Source: Nocardia sp. SYP-A9097
Lineage (GTDB): Bacteria; Actinomycetota; Actinomycetes; Mycobacteriales; Mycobacteriaceae
Reading direction: 5' to 3'
Assembly (NCBI RefSeq): GCF_009649815.1
Contig: NZ_WJIC01000012.1
Span: 62,001 to 126,000, forward strand
Length of the DNA stretch: 64,000 nt
Shown here: positions 34,325 to 42,852 of the stretch, piece after piece
Layout: the number at the start of each line of letters is the position of its first letter
Position numbering within the stretch: the stretch's first letter is position 1
Program-made: the position numbers and the translations under genes
The notes under the pieces: generated by a model
Database searches by the model: none
Told to the model about the DNA's origin: nothing
The model's input: the letters and a program-made list of their open reading frames with translations, nothing else

Positions 34325-34755
34325 TCGAGGCCACCCCACTTCGACTGCATCTCATAGACACCTCTGCAGCCGCCCGGCTGCGGCACGAGCCGGTTCGGAA
34401 TGTGCTCGCCGGGCTCATCGCCGACCGCGCCGCCGCGACCTGCGTCACCGTCGATCTGGAAGCTGGATACTCCGGCCGCAATCTCGCCGACGTCCAGAAC
34501 ATCGCACAGCGCCGCCGCGCCCTCTATCTGAATCTCCCGATCAATGAGACCATTGCCGACCGCGCCCGCGAGGTGCAACAGCTGATGGCCCGTCAGGGAT
34601 TGCATCGTGCCGCGGGCATTGTCGATCTGTTGACTGCCGCGGTCGCGGAGTACCACGGAGCGGTCCTGGTCCACTACGACGCCGATTTCGAGCACATCGC
34701 CACCGTGACCCGGCAACCGCACGTCTGGGTCGTGCCACCCGGAAGTGTCGACTGA
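34321..34755 (+). CDS. vapC: VapC-family PIN-domain ribonuclease toxin
   Basis: PIN-domain protein of 144 residues. Acidic active-site residues are visible: D13 (HLIDTSA), E47 (VDLEAGY), D102 (GIVDLLTAA) and D120/D122 (HYDADFEH). It should cleave specific RNAs when free of VapB. Starts at TTG overlapping the antitoxin stop by four bases, which enforces coupling. The catalytic set appears intact, so the pair is probably functional. Confidence 0.9.
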   Translation: MIEATPLRLHLIDTSAAARLRHEPVRNVLAGLIADRAAATCVTVDLEAGYSGRNLADVQNIAQRRRALYLNLPINETIADRAREVQQLMARQGLHRAAGIVDLLTAAVAEYHGAVLVHYDADFEHIATVTRQPHVWVVPPGSVD

Positions 34756-34767
34756 CCTGAAACACGA

Positions 34768-34802
34768 AATGCCTGAGCGAGACGGGATCTCGCTCAGGCA
34801 TT
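34768..34802. terminator. Bidirectional hairpin terminator
   Basis: Perfect 15-bp stem (34768-34782 with 34788-34802) with a five-base loop and A/T at the base on both sides, between vapC and the convergent ltp2. Confidence 0.85.
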
Positions 34803-34814
34803 CGGGGTGGCTGG

Positions 34815-35987
34815 TCAGTTGGAGCTGAGGACCAGGCCGGAGGTCGGGACGCCGGTGCCGGCGGTGACGACGATATTGCGAAGGTCCGCGACCTGATTCA
34901 CCGAGGTGCCGCGGATTTGGCGGACGCCTTCGGCTATGCCGTTCATGCCGTGGATGTAGGCCTCGCCGAGTTGGCCGCCGTGGGTGTTCAGCGGGAGGCG
35001 GCCGCCTACTTCGAGGGCACCGTCCTTGATGAAGTCCTTTGCCTCGCCCCGGCCGCAGAAGCCGAGTTCCTCGAGCTGCATGAGGACGAAGGGGGTGAAG
35101 TGGTCGTAGAGGATGGCTGCTTGCATATCCTCTGGGCGGAGACCACTTTGGGCCCACAGCTGATCGCCTACCAGGCCCATTTCCGGGAGGCCGGTCATGG
35201 CGTCACGGTAGTAGCTGGTCATGACGTACTGGTCCGCGCCGGAACCCTGTGCGGCACCGAGGATTACAGCCGGCTTGTTCGGAAGGTCCTTGGCGCGTTC
35301 GGCACTCGTGACAACGATGGCCACACCGCCGTCGGTCTCCTGGCAGCAGTCCAGCAGGTGCAGGGGTTCTGCGATCCAGCGGGACGCCTGGTGCTCTTCC
35401 AGAGTGATCGGCTTGCCGTAGAAGTGCGCGTTCGGGTTTACGGCGGCGTGCTTGCGGTCGGTGACCGCGATGGTGCCGAAATCCGCGCTGGTGGCGCCGT
35501 ATACGTGCATGTAGCGGCGCGCGACCATGGCCACCTGGGCGGCGGGGGTGCCGAGGCCGTGGGTGTAGGAGAACGCGTTGTCCACGCCCGAGGACGTGGC
35601 ATTGCCCGCCAGCTGGGTGGAGAACTGGCCGAAGCGGTGACCGGAGCGCTCGTTGAAAGCCCGGTATGCCACAACGACATCCGCGACACCGGTGGCCACG
35701 GCCATGGCGGCCTGCTGCACGGTGGCAGCGGCCGCGCCGCCGCCGAACGGGATATTGCTGAAGAACTTCAGGCTCGGGATACCGGCGGCCCGGGCCACGG
35801 CGGCCTGGGTATTGGTGTCCATGGTGAAGGTCGTCAGGCCGTCCACATCGGCGGGGGTGAGTCCGGCGTCGGCGAGGGCGGCGGTGACCGCCTCGGCGGC
35901 CAGGCGCAGTTCACTGCGGCCGGAATCCTTGGAGAAGTCGGTGGCGCCGATGCCTACTATGGCAGCGCGCCCGCTCAGACCCGTCAC
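34815..35987 (-). CDS. ltp2: Steroid side-chain aldolase Ltp2
   Basis: Thiolase-fold protein of 390 residues that acts as a retro-aldolase, releasing propionyl-CoA from the 17-hydroxy side-chain CoA ester. Family features are AIVGIGATDFSKDSGRSE at the start, AILYDHFTPFVLMQLEELGF and the C-terminal PLNTHGGQLGEAYIHGMNG. Normal thiolase cysteines are not at the usual sites. It needs the DUF35 domain of ChsH2, encoded two genes upstream. Start overlaps chsH1 stop by four bases. Confidence 0.93.
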   Translation of the reverse strand: MTGLSGRAAIVGIGATDFSKDSGRSELRLAAEAVTAALADAGLTPADVDGLTTFTMDTNTQAAVARAAGIPSLKFFSNIPFGGGAAAATVQQAAMAVATGVADVVVAYRAFNERSGHRFGQFSTQLAGNATSSGVDNAFSYTHGLGTPAAQVAMVARRYMHVYGATSADFGTIAVTDRKHAAVNPNAHFYGKPITLEEHQASRWIAEPLHLLDCCQETDGGVAIVVTSAERAKDLPNKPAVILGAAQGSGADQYVMTSYYRDAMTGLPEMGLVGDQLWAQSGLRPEDMQAAILYDHFTPFVLMQLEELGFCGRGEAKDFIKDGALEVGGRLPLNTHGGQLGEAYIHGMNGIAEGVRQIRGTSVNQVADLRNIVVTAGTGVPTSGLVLSSN

Positions 35988-36403
35988 GCGCGTGCCTCCT
36001 GAAGCGAGATAACGGCTTTCGCCGTGATGTGGTCGCCGAGGCTGTCCTTGCCGACCACGTCGATGGTGATATCGGTGCCCTCGACGGCCGAGACCGCGCC
36101 GGACAGGGTGAGGGTGTCACCCGCGTACAGCGGCACACCCAGGCGCAGCGAAATGGACTTCACCCGGGCGGCCGGACCGGCCCAGTCGGTGACGAAACGC
36201 TGCACCAGACCGGTATCGGTGAGGATGTTCACGAAGATGGTCTTGGACCCGCGCTGCACCGCCTTCTCCGGATCGTGGTGCACATCCTGGAAGTCGCGGG
36301 TCGCCAGCGCCGAGGAGACCACGAAGGTGGGGTCGGCGTGAATCACCAACTCCGGCAGGACGGTTCCGACCTGCACGGCATCGAGTTGCACGGTGGAGGT
36401 CAT
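35984..36403 (-). CDS. chsH1: Steroid enoyl-CoA hydratase subunit ChsH1
   Basis: Single hotdog MaoC-like protein of 139 residues. It forms the hydratase with the N-terminal domain of ChsH2, adding water to the three-carbon side-chain enoyl-CoA. The hydratase-type segment is ATRDFQDVHHDPEKA near residue 34. ATG 36403 overlaps the chsH2 stop (ATGA) and is preferred to a start five codons earlier. Part of the KstR-controlled fadE34-to-ltp2 operon. Confidence 0.93.
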   Translation of the reverse strand: MTSTVQLDAVQVGTVLPELVIHADPTFVVSSALATRDFQDVHHDPEKAVQRGSKTIFVNILTDTGLVQRFVTDWAGPAARVKSISLRLGVPLYAGDTLTLSGAVSAVEGTDITIDVVGKDSLGDHITAKAVISLQEARA

Positions 36404-37350
36404 CGAACAGCCTTCCAATAGGGCACGGTGTTGTCGTCGTCGATGGCCTCGAACCCGACCTCGACGGCCTGCCCGATCGCCACCTCGGCGGGATCGATGC
36501 CGCGCAGCTCACCGAGCATGCGCACGCCCTCTTCGAGCTCGACCAGCGCGACCACGAACGGCAGCGCCCGGCCGGGCACCTTCGGGGCATGGTGCACAAC
36601 GAAACTGAAGACGGTGCCGCGACCGGAGGCCACGACGTAGTCGGTCTCCTTGGCCTTGTCCTGCCAGATGGCGGGCACCGGCGGATGCTGCAGCGTGCCG
36701 TCCGGCCGCCGCTGAATCCGCAGTTCGCCGAGTTTTGTTCCGGCCCAGAAGAATTCGGTGTCGTGCGAGACGACCGGCTTCACGCGCTTGGCGAGATCCG
36801 CCGCCGGATCGGCCTTGGGAGCCGCACCCGTGCCCGGCTTGAACTTCAGCAGCCGGAACAGCATTTCGGTGACGAGCTCATCGCCGACATACCAATTGGT
36901 GCGGTAGGTGAGGAACCAGCCGTCGCCCAGACCCGTACGCTTCGGCCCCACAATGGAATCCAGCGAGGACCGCACCGCGACCTGCTCGCCGACTTCGAGG
37001 TACCGGTGGTAGGTCTGATCACAGTTGGTGGCGACCACCGAGGTGTATCCGGCGGCATCGAGCAGCTCATTGGTGACCGTCATCGGGTCGTCCTCGGGCC
37101 GAGACCCGGTGAGCCCCAACATGGTCCACACCTGCGCCATGGCGGGCGGAGCGACGATGCCGGCATGCCCGGCCGCGATAGCGGCGGCCTCGTCGACATA
37201 GATCGGGTTGGTGTCCCCGATCCCCTCCACCCAGTTGTTGATCATGGGCTGGTTGACCGGATCGCGGCCCAGGCGCGGGGAGGACTCCCCGGCCTGCTTG
37301 ATCTTCTCTGCGGCCGCCAGGATCTCCTCGGCCGTGAAGCTTTGCGTCAC
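36400..37350 (-). CDS. chsH2: Steroid hydratase subunit ChsH2 (MaoC + DUF35)
   Basis: Two-domain protein of 316 residues. Residues 1-175 form a hotdog domain (NPIYVDEAAAIAAGHAG, APPAMAQVW). Residues about 190-316 form a DUF35 OB-fold domain (HDTEFFWAGTKLGELRIQ, FVVALVELEEGVRM) that partners Ltp2. The zinc-ribbon cysteines of many DUF35 proteins are absent here, as in known ChsH2. ATG 37350 is 13 bases from the fadE29 stop. Confidence 0.93.
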   Translation of the reverse strand: MTQSFTAEEILAAAEKIKQAGESSPRLGRDPVNQPMINNWVEGIGDTNPIYVDEAAAIAAGHAGIVAPPAMAQVWTMLGLTGSRPEDDPMTVTNELLDAAGYTSVVATNCDQTYHRYLEVGEQVAVRSSLDSIVGPKRTGLGDGWFLTYRTNWYVGDELVTEMLFRLLKFKPGTGAAPKADPAADLAKRVKPVVSHDTEFFWAGTKLGELRIQRRPDGTLQHPPVPAIWQDKAKETDYVVASGRGTVFSFVVHHAPKVPGRALPFVVALVELEEGVRMLGELRGIDPAEVAIGQAVEVGFEAIDDDNTVPYWKAVR

Positions 37351-37362
37351 TGTCGAATTCCT

Positions 37363-38532
37363 CTATCTCGGTACGCGCGGCAGGCGCAGGCCCATTTGGG
37401 CGATGAGTTCGCGCATGATCTCGTTGACGCCGCCGCCGAAGGTCACCACCAGGTTCTGCTTGGTGCGCCGGTCCAGCCAGACCAGCAGTTCGGCGGTGGC
37501 CGCATCGGCGGGATCGCCGTAGCGCCCGACAATCTCCTCGGCCAGGCGTCCGGCCTCCTGCAGCGCCTCGGTGGAGTACACCTTGGTCGCGGAGGCATCG
37601 GCGATCACATCGGCCGGATCGGCATCGGGGCGTTCCATATTGGAGGCCACCTGCCAGTTCAGCAGTTCATTGAGCCGCACCATGGCGTGCAGGCGGCCCA
37701 GTGCGCGCCGCACCCCGCTCTCGCCGAGCACGCCCTGCTTCTGCGCCCATTCGTGCACCCGGGTGTAGAGCTGTTCGATCTTGCCGGACGGTCCCAGGCT
37801 GACCCGCTCGTGATTGAGCTGGGTGGTGATGAGCTTCCAGCCCTTGTCGACCTCGCCGACGATCATGTTCGCGGGGACGCGCACATTGTCGAAGTAGGTG
37901 GCATTGGTGTGATGCGCACCGTCGGCGGTGATGATCGGCGTCCAGGAGTAGCCCGGATCCTTGGTGTCCACGATCAGGATCGTGATACCGCGATGCCGTG
38001 AGTCCACCGTGCCGGTGCGCACGGCCAGCCAGACGTAGTCGGCCTCGTGTGCTCCGGTGGTGAAGATCTTCTGCCCGTTGACGATCCAGTCACCGTTCGC
38101 GTCCTGCACCGCGCTGGTGCGCAGTGCGGCCAGGTCGGTGCCGGCATCCGGTTCGGAATAGCCGATGGCGAAATGGATGTCGCCGGTGAGGATTCCGGGC
38201 AGGAACTTCTGCTTCTGCTCCGGCGTGCCGTAGGACTGCAACGCCGGTCCGACGGTCAGCAGCGTGACGAGCGGGACGGGCACATCGGCCCGGACCGCCT
38301 CGTTGTAGAAGATCTGCTGTTCCAGCGGGCCGAAACCCTGGCCGCCGTACTCCTTCGGCCAGCCCACACCCAGTTTGCCGTCCGCACCCATGCGCTTGAC
38401 TACCGCGCGATAGGCGTCGCCGTGCCGGTTGCCCAGCATCTCGTTCTCCTCTTCGGGAGTGACGAGACCGGAGAAGTACGAACGCAATTCGTCACGTAGG
38501 CGACGCTGCTCGGCGGTCAGTTCGATGAACAT
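37363..38532 (-). CDS. fadE29: Acyl-CoA dehydrogenase FadE29 (ChsE2)
   Basis: Acyl-CoA dehydrogenase of 389 residues, close in length to M. tuberculosis FadE29. With FadE28 it forms an alpha2beta2 enzyme for the three-carbon side-chain steroid CoA. Motifs: GYSEPDAGTDLAALRTS, NGQKIFTTGA and C-terminal TFGGGVNEIMRELIAQ. ATG 38532 lies inside the 3' end of fadE28 (16-base overlap), so the subunits are translationally coupled. Confidence 0.92.
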   Translation of the reverse strand: MFIELTAEQRRLRDELRSYFSGLVTPEEENEMLGNRHGDAYRAVVKRMGADGKLGVGWPKEYGGQGFGPLEQQIFYNEAVRADVPVPLVTLLTVGPALQSYGTPEQKQKFLPGILTGDIHFAIGYSEPDAGTDLAALRTSAVQDANGDWIVNGQKIFTTGAHEADYVWLAVRTGTVDSRHRGITILIVDTKDPGYSWTPIITADGAHHTNATYFDNVRVPANMIVGEVDKGWKLITTQLNHERVSLGPSGKIEQLYTRVHEWAQKQGVLGESGVRRALGRLHAMVRLNELLNWQVASNMERPDADPADVIADASATKVYSTEALQEAGRLAEEIVGRYGDPADAATAELLVWLDRRTKQNLVVTFGGGVNEIMRELIAQMGLRLPRVPR

Positions 38533-39584
38533 CTGGCTCCCAAACGGTCCAGCCGGAACGATTCGCCGCCCAGCCAGCGTGCGATGTCCTTGGCCTGTGA
38601 GTAGTAGCGGTGCAGTGGATGCGTCATATCGACGCCGAGACCACCGTGCAGGTGATGACACTTCTGCATGGCGGCGGGCAGCTCCGAGGCCACCGTGTAC
38701 GCCAAAACGTCCAGATCATCTTCGGTGCGCTCACGGTGTTCGGCGTTGTCCGAATCTTGTGCGAGCGCCCAATTGGCGGAGGCGGCGGCTGCGTGCAGCG
38801 TCCGCGAGACCACGTAGACATCGGCGATCTGCTGTGCGACGGCCTGGAATTCGGCCAGCGGACGACCGAACTGCTGCCGGGTGCGCACATGCTCGGCGGT
38901 CAGCGCGATCACACCCTTGAGCAGACCGTCGGCGACCGCGCCGATACCGGCCAGTGCGAACCGATGCAATTCGGCGATACCGTCCGGCAGCAACTGCCCG
39001 GCCGGAATCCGCACATCCTCGAAGCGCAGCGAAAACTCCGGCACGCCATCGGATGTCGGGCTGGCGGTCTTGGTGATGCCCGGTGCGTCACCGTCGATCA
39101 CCGCGATACCGGCATCGGTCGGCACCAGAATCCAGCGCGCGGTATCGGCGTACGGCACCGCCACCTTGTTGCCGGTGATGCGCACGGCGTCGCCATCGGC
39201 AACCGCGACGGTCTCCGGCTTCACGGTGAACGGCGAGCCCGCCTCGTGCAGCGCGGCGGTGAGCACCGCGCCATCGGCGACGGCGGGAAACACCTGCTCC
39301 GCCACCGCATCCGGTACGCCGATCGCCAGCAGCGGCAGCACGCCGAAGGCGAGCGTGCTCAGCGCCGGAATCTGTACCGCGTCGGTGGCGAGTTCGGTCA
39401 GCATGGCGGAAACCTCCAGCAGACCCATCTCGTCACCGCCGAAGCGTTCGGGCAGGGGCACGGCCAGTAGCCCGCTGCCGGAGAAGATCGGCCAGAGCGC
39501 GATATCGCGTGCGCTTTCACGCTCCAGCAAACTTACAACTACCTCGGCGACAGCATCTTGGCTCTCGTCCCGCGTGAAGTCCAA
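38517..39584 (-). CDS. fadE28: Acyl-CoA dehydrogenase FadE28 (ChsE1)
   Basis: Partner subunit of 355 residues. It has the reduced N-terminal region of the FadE28 type (PLPERFGGDEMGLLEV) and TRQQFGRPLAEFQAVAQQI, and a C-terminal HPLHRYYSQAKDIARW. The start appears to be TTG at 39584 with GGGAG eight bases upstream; the nearby ATG is out of frame. Located between fadE34 and fadE29 in the same operon. Confidence 0.9.
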   Translation of the reverse strand: MDFTRDESQDAVAEVVVSLLERESARDIALWPIFSGSGLLAVPLPERFGGDEMGLLEVSAMLTELATDAVQIPALSTLAFGVLPLLAIGVPDAVAEQVFPAVADGAVLTAALHEAGSPFTVKPETVAVADGDAVRITGNKVAVPYADTARWILVPTDAGIAVIDGDAPGITKTASPTSDGVPEFSLRFEDVRIPAGQLLPDGIAELHRFALAGIGAVADGLLKGVIALTAEHVRTRQQFGRPLAEFQAVAQQIADVYVVSRTLHAAAASANWALAQDSDNAEHRERTEDDLDVLAYTVASELPAAMQKCHHLHGGLGVDMTHPLHRYYSQAKDIARWLGGESFRLDRLGARCSSN

Positions 39585-39610
39585 TTCATTACTCCCGGTT
39601 GAGGTGTGGG

Positions 39611-41776
39611 CTAACCGTGCGATTCGCGCGGTAGCCCGAGAATTCGTTCACCGGCGACGGTCAACAGAATCTGCTCGGTGCCGCCAGCAATGGACAAACA
39701 GCGCGTGAGCAGGAATTCCTTCACCACATCGGTTTCCAAGGCACCCGCCGGGCCCGCCACTTCGACGGCGAATTCGGCGACTGCCTGCCGGTGTCTGACA
39801 CCGACCAGTTTGCGCACGCTGCTCTGCGGACCCGGATCTCCACCGGATAGCAGTTTCTGCGCCGCACGAGCATCCAGCAAAGTTCCAGCGATCGATTCGG
39901 CGACGAGTCCGCCGAGTTTGTCCGCCACCAGTTCCGCACCCGGACCGGATTTCGGCGCGGCGGCGATCAGGGCCTCGAGTTCGTCCCCGATTCCCTTGCC
40001 GCCCATGGCGACCCGCTCGGCCGACAGCGTCGACCGCGCGATCTTCCAGCCGTTCTCCAGCTGCCCGACCAGGCAATCATCCGGCACGAAGACATCATCG
40101 AGGAAGACCTCGTTGAATCGCGCCTCACCGGTGATCTCGACCAACGGGCGAATATCGATACCCGCGCTCTTCATATCGACCAGGAAGTAGCTGATGCCCT
40201 TGTGCTTGGGCGCGGCCGGATCGGTGCGCGCCAGGCAGATACCCCAGGTCGCCTTGTCCGCCAGCGAAGTCCAGACCTTCTGACCGCGCAGCTTCCAGCC
40301 ACCCTCGACCCGCTCGGCCACCGTGCGCAGCGCGGCCAGATCGGACCCGGCCTCCGGCTCGGAGAAGAGCTGGCACCAGATGACCTCACCGGTCAGCGTG
40401 GGCAGCGCGTAGCGCTCGATCTGCTCGGGCGAACCCCATTGCAACAGCGTCGGAATCGCCCAGTTGGCAATCGCGAGCTCCGGCAACGTGATTCCGGCCT
40501 TGCGAATCTGATCATCGATCCAGGTGCGCTGGATCGGACCCGCGCCCCGGCCGTACGGCGCGGGCCAGTGCGAGGCCAGCAACCCGGACGCGGCCAGCGC
40601 GTCCCGCTGTTCGGCCTCGGACAGCGCGGCGATCTTGGTGAGCTCGGCGGCCAGCACCGCGGCTTCGGCGGCATCCAAACCGACGGCGTCCCAATTGGGT
40701 TCGCCCTCGGCGCCACCGGAGGCGGCCCCCAAATCCAGGCCCACCGTGCGGCGCACACCCTGCACGGTCAATTCGGTGACTCGTGCCCGCCAACGCGCGG
40801 AACCGCCCAGCAACTGCCGCATGGCGGTCGCCCGGCGCAAATACAGATGCGCGTCGTGTTCCCAGGTGAAACCAATTCCACCCAGAACCTGAATGCAATC
40901 CTTGGCGGTCTCGACCGCGGCGTCCAGGGCAATGGACAACGCGACGGCCGCGGAGAGCGGAAGTTCCGCGGACTCGGCATCAACGGCGGCGGCCGCATCG
41001 GCGGCAACCGCGCGAATCTGTTCGGCGCGGCACAGCATCCACGCGCAAATATGTTTCACCGCTTGGAATTCGCCGATCTTGCGCCCGAATTGTTCACGCA
41101 CCTTGGCGTATTCGGTCGCGGTCTCCAAACACCAGCCGGCAATACCGGCGGCCTCGGCGGCAATCAGCGTGGCGGCGATATCGAGCACCGACAGGGCCGG
41201 TTCGAACAGGCGGTCAGCCGCGACAGCAACTTCCGCGCATACGACCCGGGCGAGCGGAACGGTGGGATCCATGCCGGGCAGCGGCTCCACCCGCAGACCG
41301 GCGGAATCGGCGTCGACCAGCGCCCACAGGTGGCGGTCGCCATCGCGCACCGGCAGCAACAGCGCGGTGCCGGGGGCAGCCCCGAGTACCGCGTCCCACT
41401 CACCGGACAGGCGGATACCGGATGCGTCGGGCGATATTGCGATTTCGCCCTCGAGCGCAATACCGCACGGCGTATTCTCGTCGAGCATCTCCCCGGCAAC
41501 GAGGCCGGCGAGGGCCGTCGAGAGCACTGGACCGCCCACAAGATCATGCGCCGCCTGCTCCACCAGGACAGCGAGATCTCCGACGGAACAACCCGCTCCA
41601 CCGGCCTCTTCCGGTACCGCGACCCGGAAAATTCCGAGATCGGCGAGGCGCGACCAGTATTCGCGCCAGAAATCCGACCCACCGGAACGCATTGTTGCAA
41701 TTGGGCGGACCGCTGCCGCCCATCCACGCATGGACTCCTGGACGGCTTTATGCTCGTCAGTGGTGGCTATGGTCAC
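39611..41776 (-). CDS. fadE34: Fused double acyl-CoA dehydrogenase FadE34 (ChsE3)
   Basis: 721 residues containing two acyl-CoA dehydrogenase units in one chain: residues about 1-340 (EQFGRKIGEFQAVKHI) resemble the FadE28-type subunit and residues about 345-721 (FSEPEAGSDLAALRT, LRGQKVWTSLA) the FadE29-type. FadE34 acts on the five-carbon steroid side-chain CoA. The fusion replaces the two-chain heterotetramer found just downstream. Starts at GTG 41776, only one base from GGAG, so the exact start is uncertain. Divergent from kstR with a perfect operator between. Confidence 0.9.
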   Translation of the reverse strand: MTIATTDEHKAVQESMRGWAAAVRPIATMRSGGSDFWREYWSRLADLGIFRVAVPEEAGGAGCSVGDLAVLVEQAAHDLVGGPVLSTALAGLVAGEMLDENTPCGIALEGEIAISPDASGIRLSGEWDAVLGAAPGTALLLPVRDGDRHLWALVDADSAGLRVEPLPGMDPTVPLARVVCAEVAVAADRLFEPALSVLDIAATLIAAEAAGIAGWCLETATEYAKVREQFGRKIGEFQAVKHICAWMLCRAEQIRAVAADAAAAVDAESAELPLSAAVALSIALDAAVETAKDCIQVLGGIGFTWEHDAHLYLRRATAMRQLLGGSARWRARVTELTVQGVRRTVGLDLGAASGGAEGEPNWDAVGLDAAEAAVLAAELTKIAALSEAEQRDALAASGLLASHWPAPYGRGAGPIQRTWIDDQIRKAGITLPELAIANWAIPTLLQWGSPEQIERYALPTLTGEVIWCQLFSEPEAGSDLAALRTVAERVEGGWKLRGQKVWTSLADKATWGICLARTDPAAPKHKGISYFLVDMKSAGIDIRPLVEITGEARFNEVFLDDVFVPDDCLVGQLENGWKIARSTLSAERVAMGGKGIGDELEALIAAAPKSGPGAELVADKLGGLVAESIAGTLLDARAAQKLLSGGDPGPQSSVRKLVGVRHRQAVAEFAVEVAGPAGALETDVVKEFLLTRCLSIAGGTEQILLTVAGERILGLPRESHG

Positions 41777-41811
41777 ACTCCATACCGCCTTTCCGGGGTG
41801 ACTTCCACTCC

Positions 41812-41825
41812 TAGAACATGTTCTA
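41812..41825. promoter_or_regulatory. Perfect palindromic KstR operator (fadE34/kstR)
   Basis: TAGAACATGTTCTA matches the KstR consensus and is fully self-complementary. It is 36 bp from the fadE34 start and 111 bp from the kstR start, so one site may control both the six-gene side-chain operon and kstR itself. Confidence 0.9.
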
Positions 41826-41936
41826 ATGTTCGAGCCGGGCGTAAGTCAAGCGCCGCCGTATCGCGGTACGAACTCGTAGCCGGCCGACGCCGGTGAGATG
41901 AATCGAACGATTCGTGCAGGAAAGGACTTTCAACCG

Positions 41937-42590
41937 ATGGCCAGTCCCTCCCGATCGCAGTCCGCCGATGGCGCCGGGCCTGCGAGTACCGGGCGCACCG
42001 CGCCCGTGACCACACTCAGCGAGGAGGACCTGAGCTCGGCAGCGCAACGTGACCGGCGCAAGCGCATTCTCGATGCGACCCTCGCACTGGCCTCCAAGGG
42101 CGGCTACGACGCGGTGCAGATGCGCGCGGTCGCCGAACGCGCCGATGTCGCCGTCGGCACCCTGTACCGGTACTTCCCGTCCAAGGTGCACCTGCTCGTC
42201 TCGGCCCTGGCCCGCGAATTCGAACAGCTCGAAGGCCGCCGCAAGCCGCTCCCCGGTGGCGACCCCCGCGAGCGCATGCACCTGATGCTCACCCAGATCA
42301 CCCGCGCCATGCAGCGCGATCCGCTGCTCACCGAGGCCATGACGCGAGCGTTCATGTTCGCCGACGCCTCCGCCGCGGCCGAGGTCGATCGGGTCGGCAA
42401 GGTGATGGACCGCTTCTTCGCCCGCGCGCTCTCCGACGAGGTACCCGATGAGCGCCAGCTCGCCATCGCCCGCGTCATAAGCGATGTGTGGCTGTCGAAT
42501 CTCGTTGCGTGGCTGACCCGCCGGGCCTCGGCCACCGATGTGACCGAGCGTCTCGAGCTCACCGTCGATCTGCTCATCGGGAACAAGTAA
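41937..42590 (+). CDS. kstR: Cholesterol catabolism repressor KstR
   Basis: TetR-family repressor of 217 residues, recognised as KstR. The helix-turn-helix region is AVAERADVAVGTLYRYFP, preceded by QRDRRKRILDATLALASKGG; the ligand domain has RDPLLTEAMTRAFMFADASA and VISDVWLSNLVAWLTRRAS, nearly identical to the mycobacterial protein as I remember it. It is released by 3-oxo-steroid CoA esters. ATG 41937 follows AGGAAAGG by about 12 bases; an upstream in-frame ATG would add 13 residues. Confidence 0.95.
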   Translation: MASPSRSQSADGAGPASTGRTAPVTTLSEEDLSSAAQRDRRKRILDATLALASKGGYDAVQMRAVAERADVAVGTLYRYFPSKVHLLVSALAREFEQLEGRRKPLPGGDPRERMHLMLTQITRAMQRDPLLTEAMTRAFMFADASAAAEVDRVGKVMDRFFARALSDEVPDERQLAIARVISDVWLSNLVAWLTRRASATDVTERLELTVDLLIGNK

Positions 42591-42627
42591 GCGCAAACGC
42601 AAGCCGGGCTTTCGCACGAATGACAGC

Positions 42628-42660
42628 GGGGCCGACCATCCACCAGGACCGGTCGGCCCC
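42628..42660. terminator. Hairpin terminator after kstR
   Basis: Perfect 10-bp stem (42628-42637 with 42651-42660), 13-base loop, followed by GTTGCGCTTTT. The rest of the 262-base gap up to 42852 holds a partial repeat of GTCTTGT (about 42740-42765) and the next promoter. Confidence 0.65.
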
Positions 42661-42852
42661 GTTGCGCTTTTCCGGAACTTCCCTCGTCAAGGCATGAAAG
42701 TTGTTCTGCACGAGCGGTAATCGGACATCGTGTGAACCGCGGGAAAGTGTCTTGTAAACGTCTTGTGTCACCGTCAGAAACGAGCGGGCAATCATCACCC
42801 AGTAGAGTCACGCTCGCCCTGAAAAATCTCCTCCGATCACTAGGTTGGATGC

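Noticed and set aside
36589..38001. 470-codon frame opposite chsH2 and fadE29
   Set aside because: Shadow of two well-recognised genes; no homology visible.
40202..41896. 564-codon frame opposite fadE34 running into the kstR leader
   Set aside because: It would cross the KstR operator and is low-complexity Gly/Arg-rich; rejected as a shadow.
42740..42765. Repeat of GTCTTGT before the trehalose-phosphatase fusion
   Set aside because: Only two short copies; likely chance.
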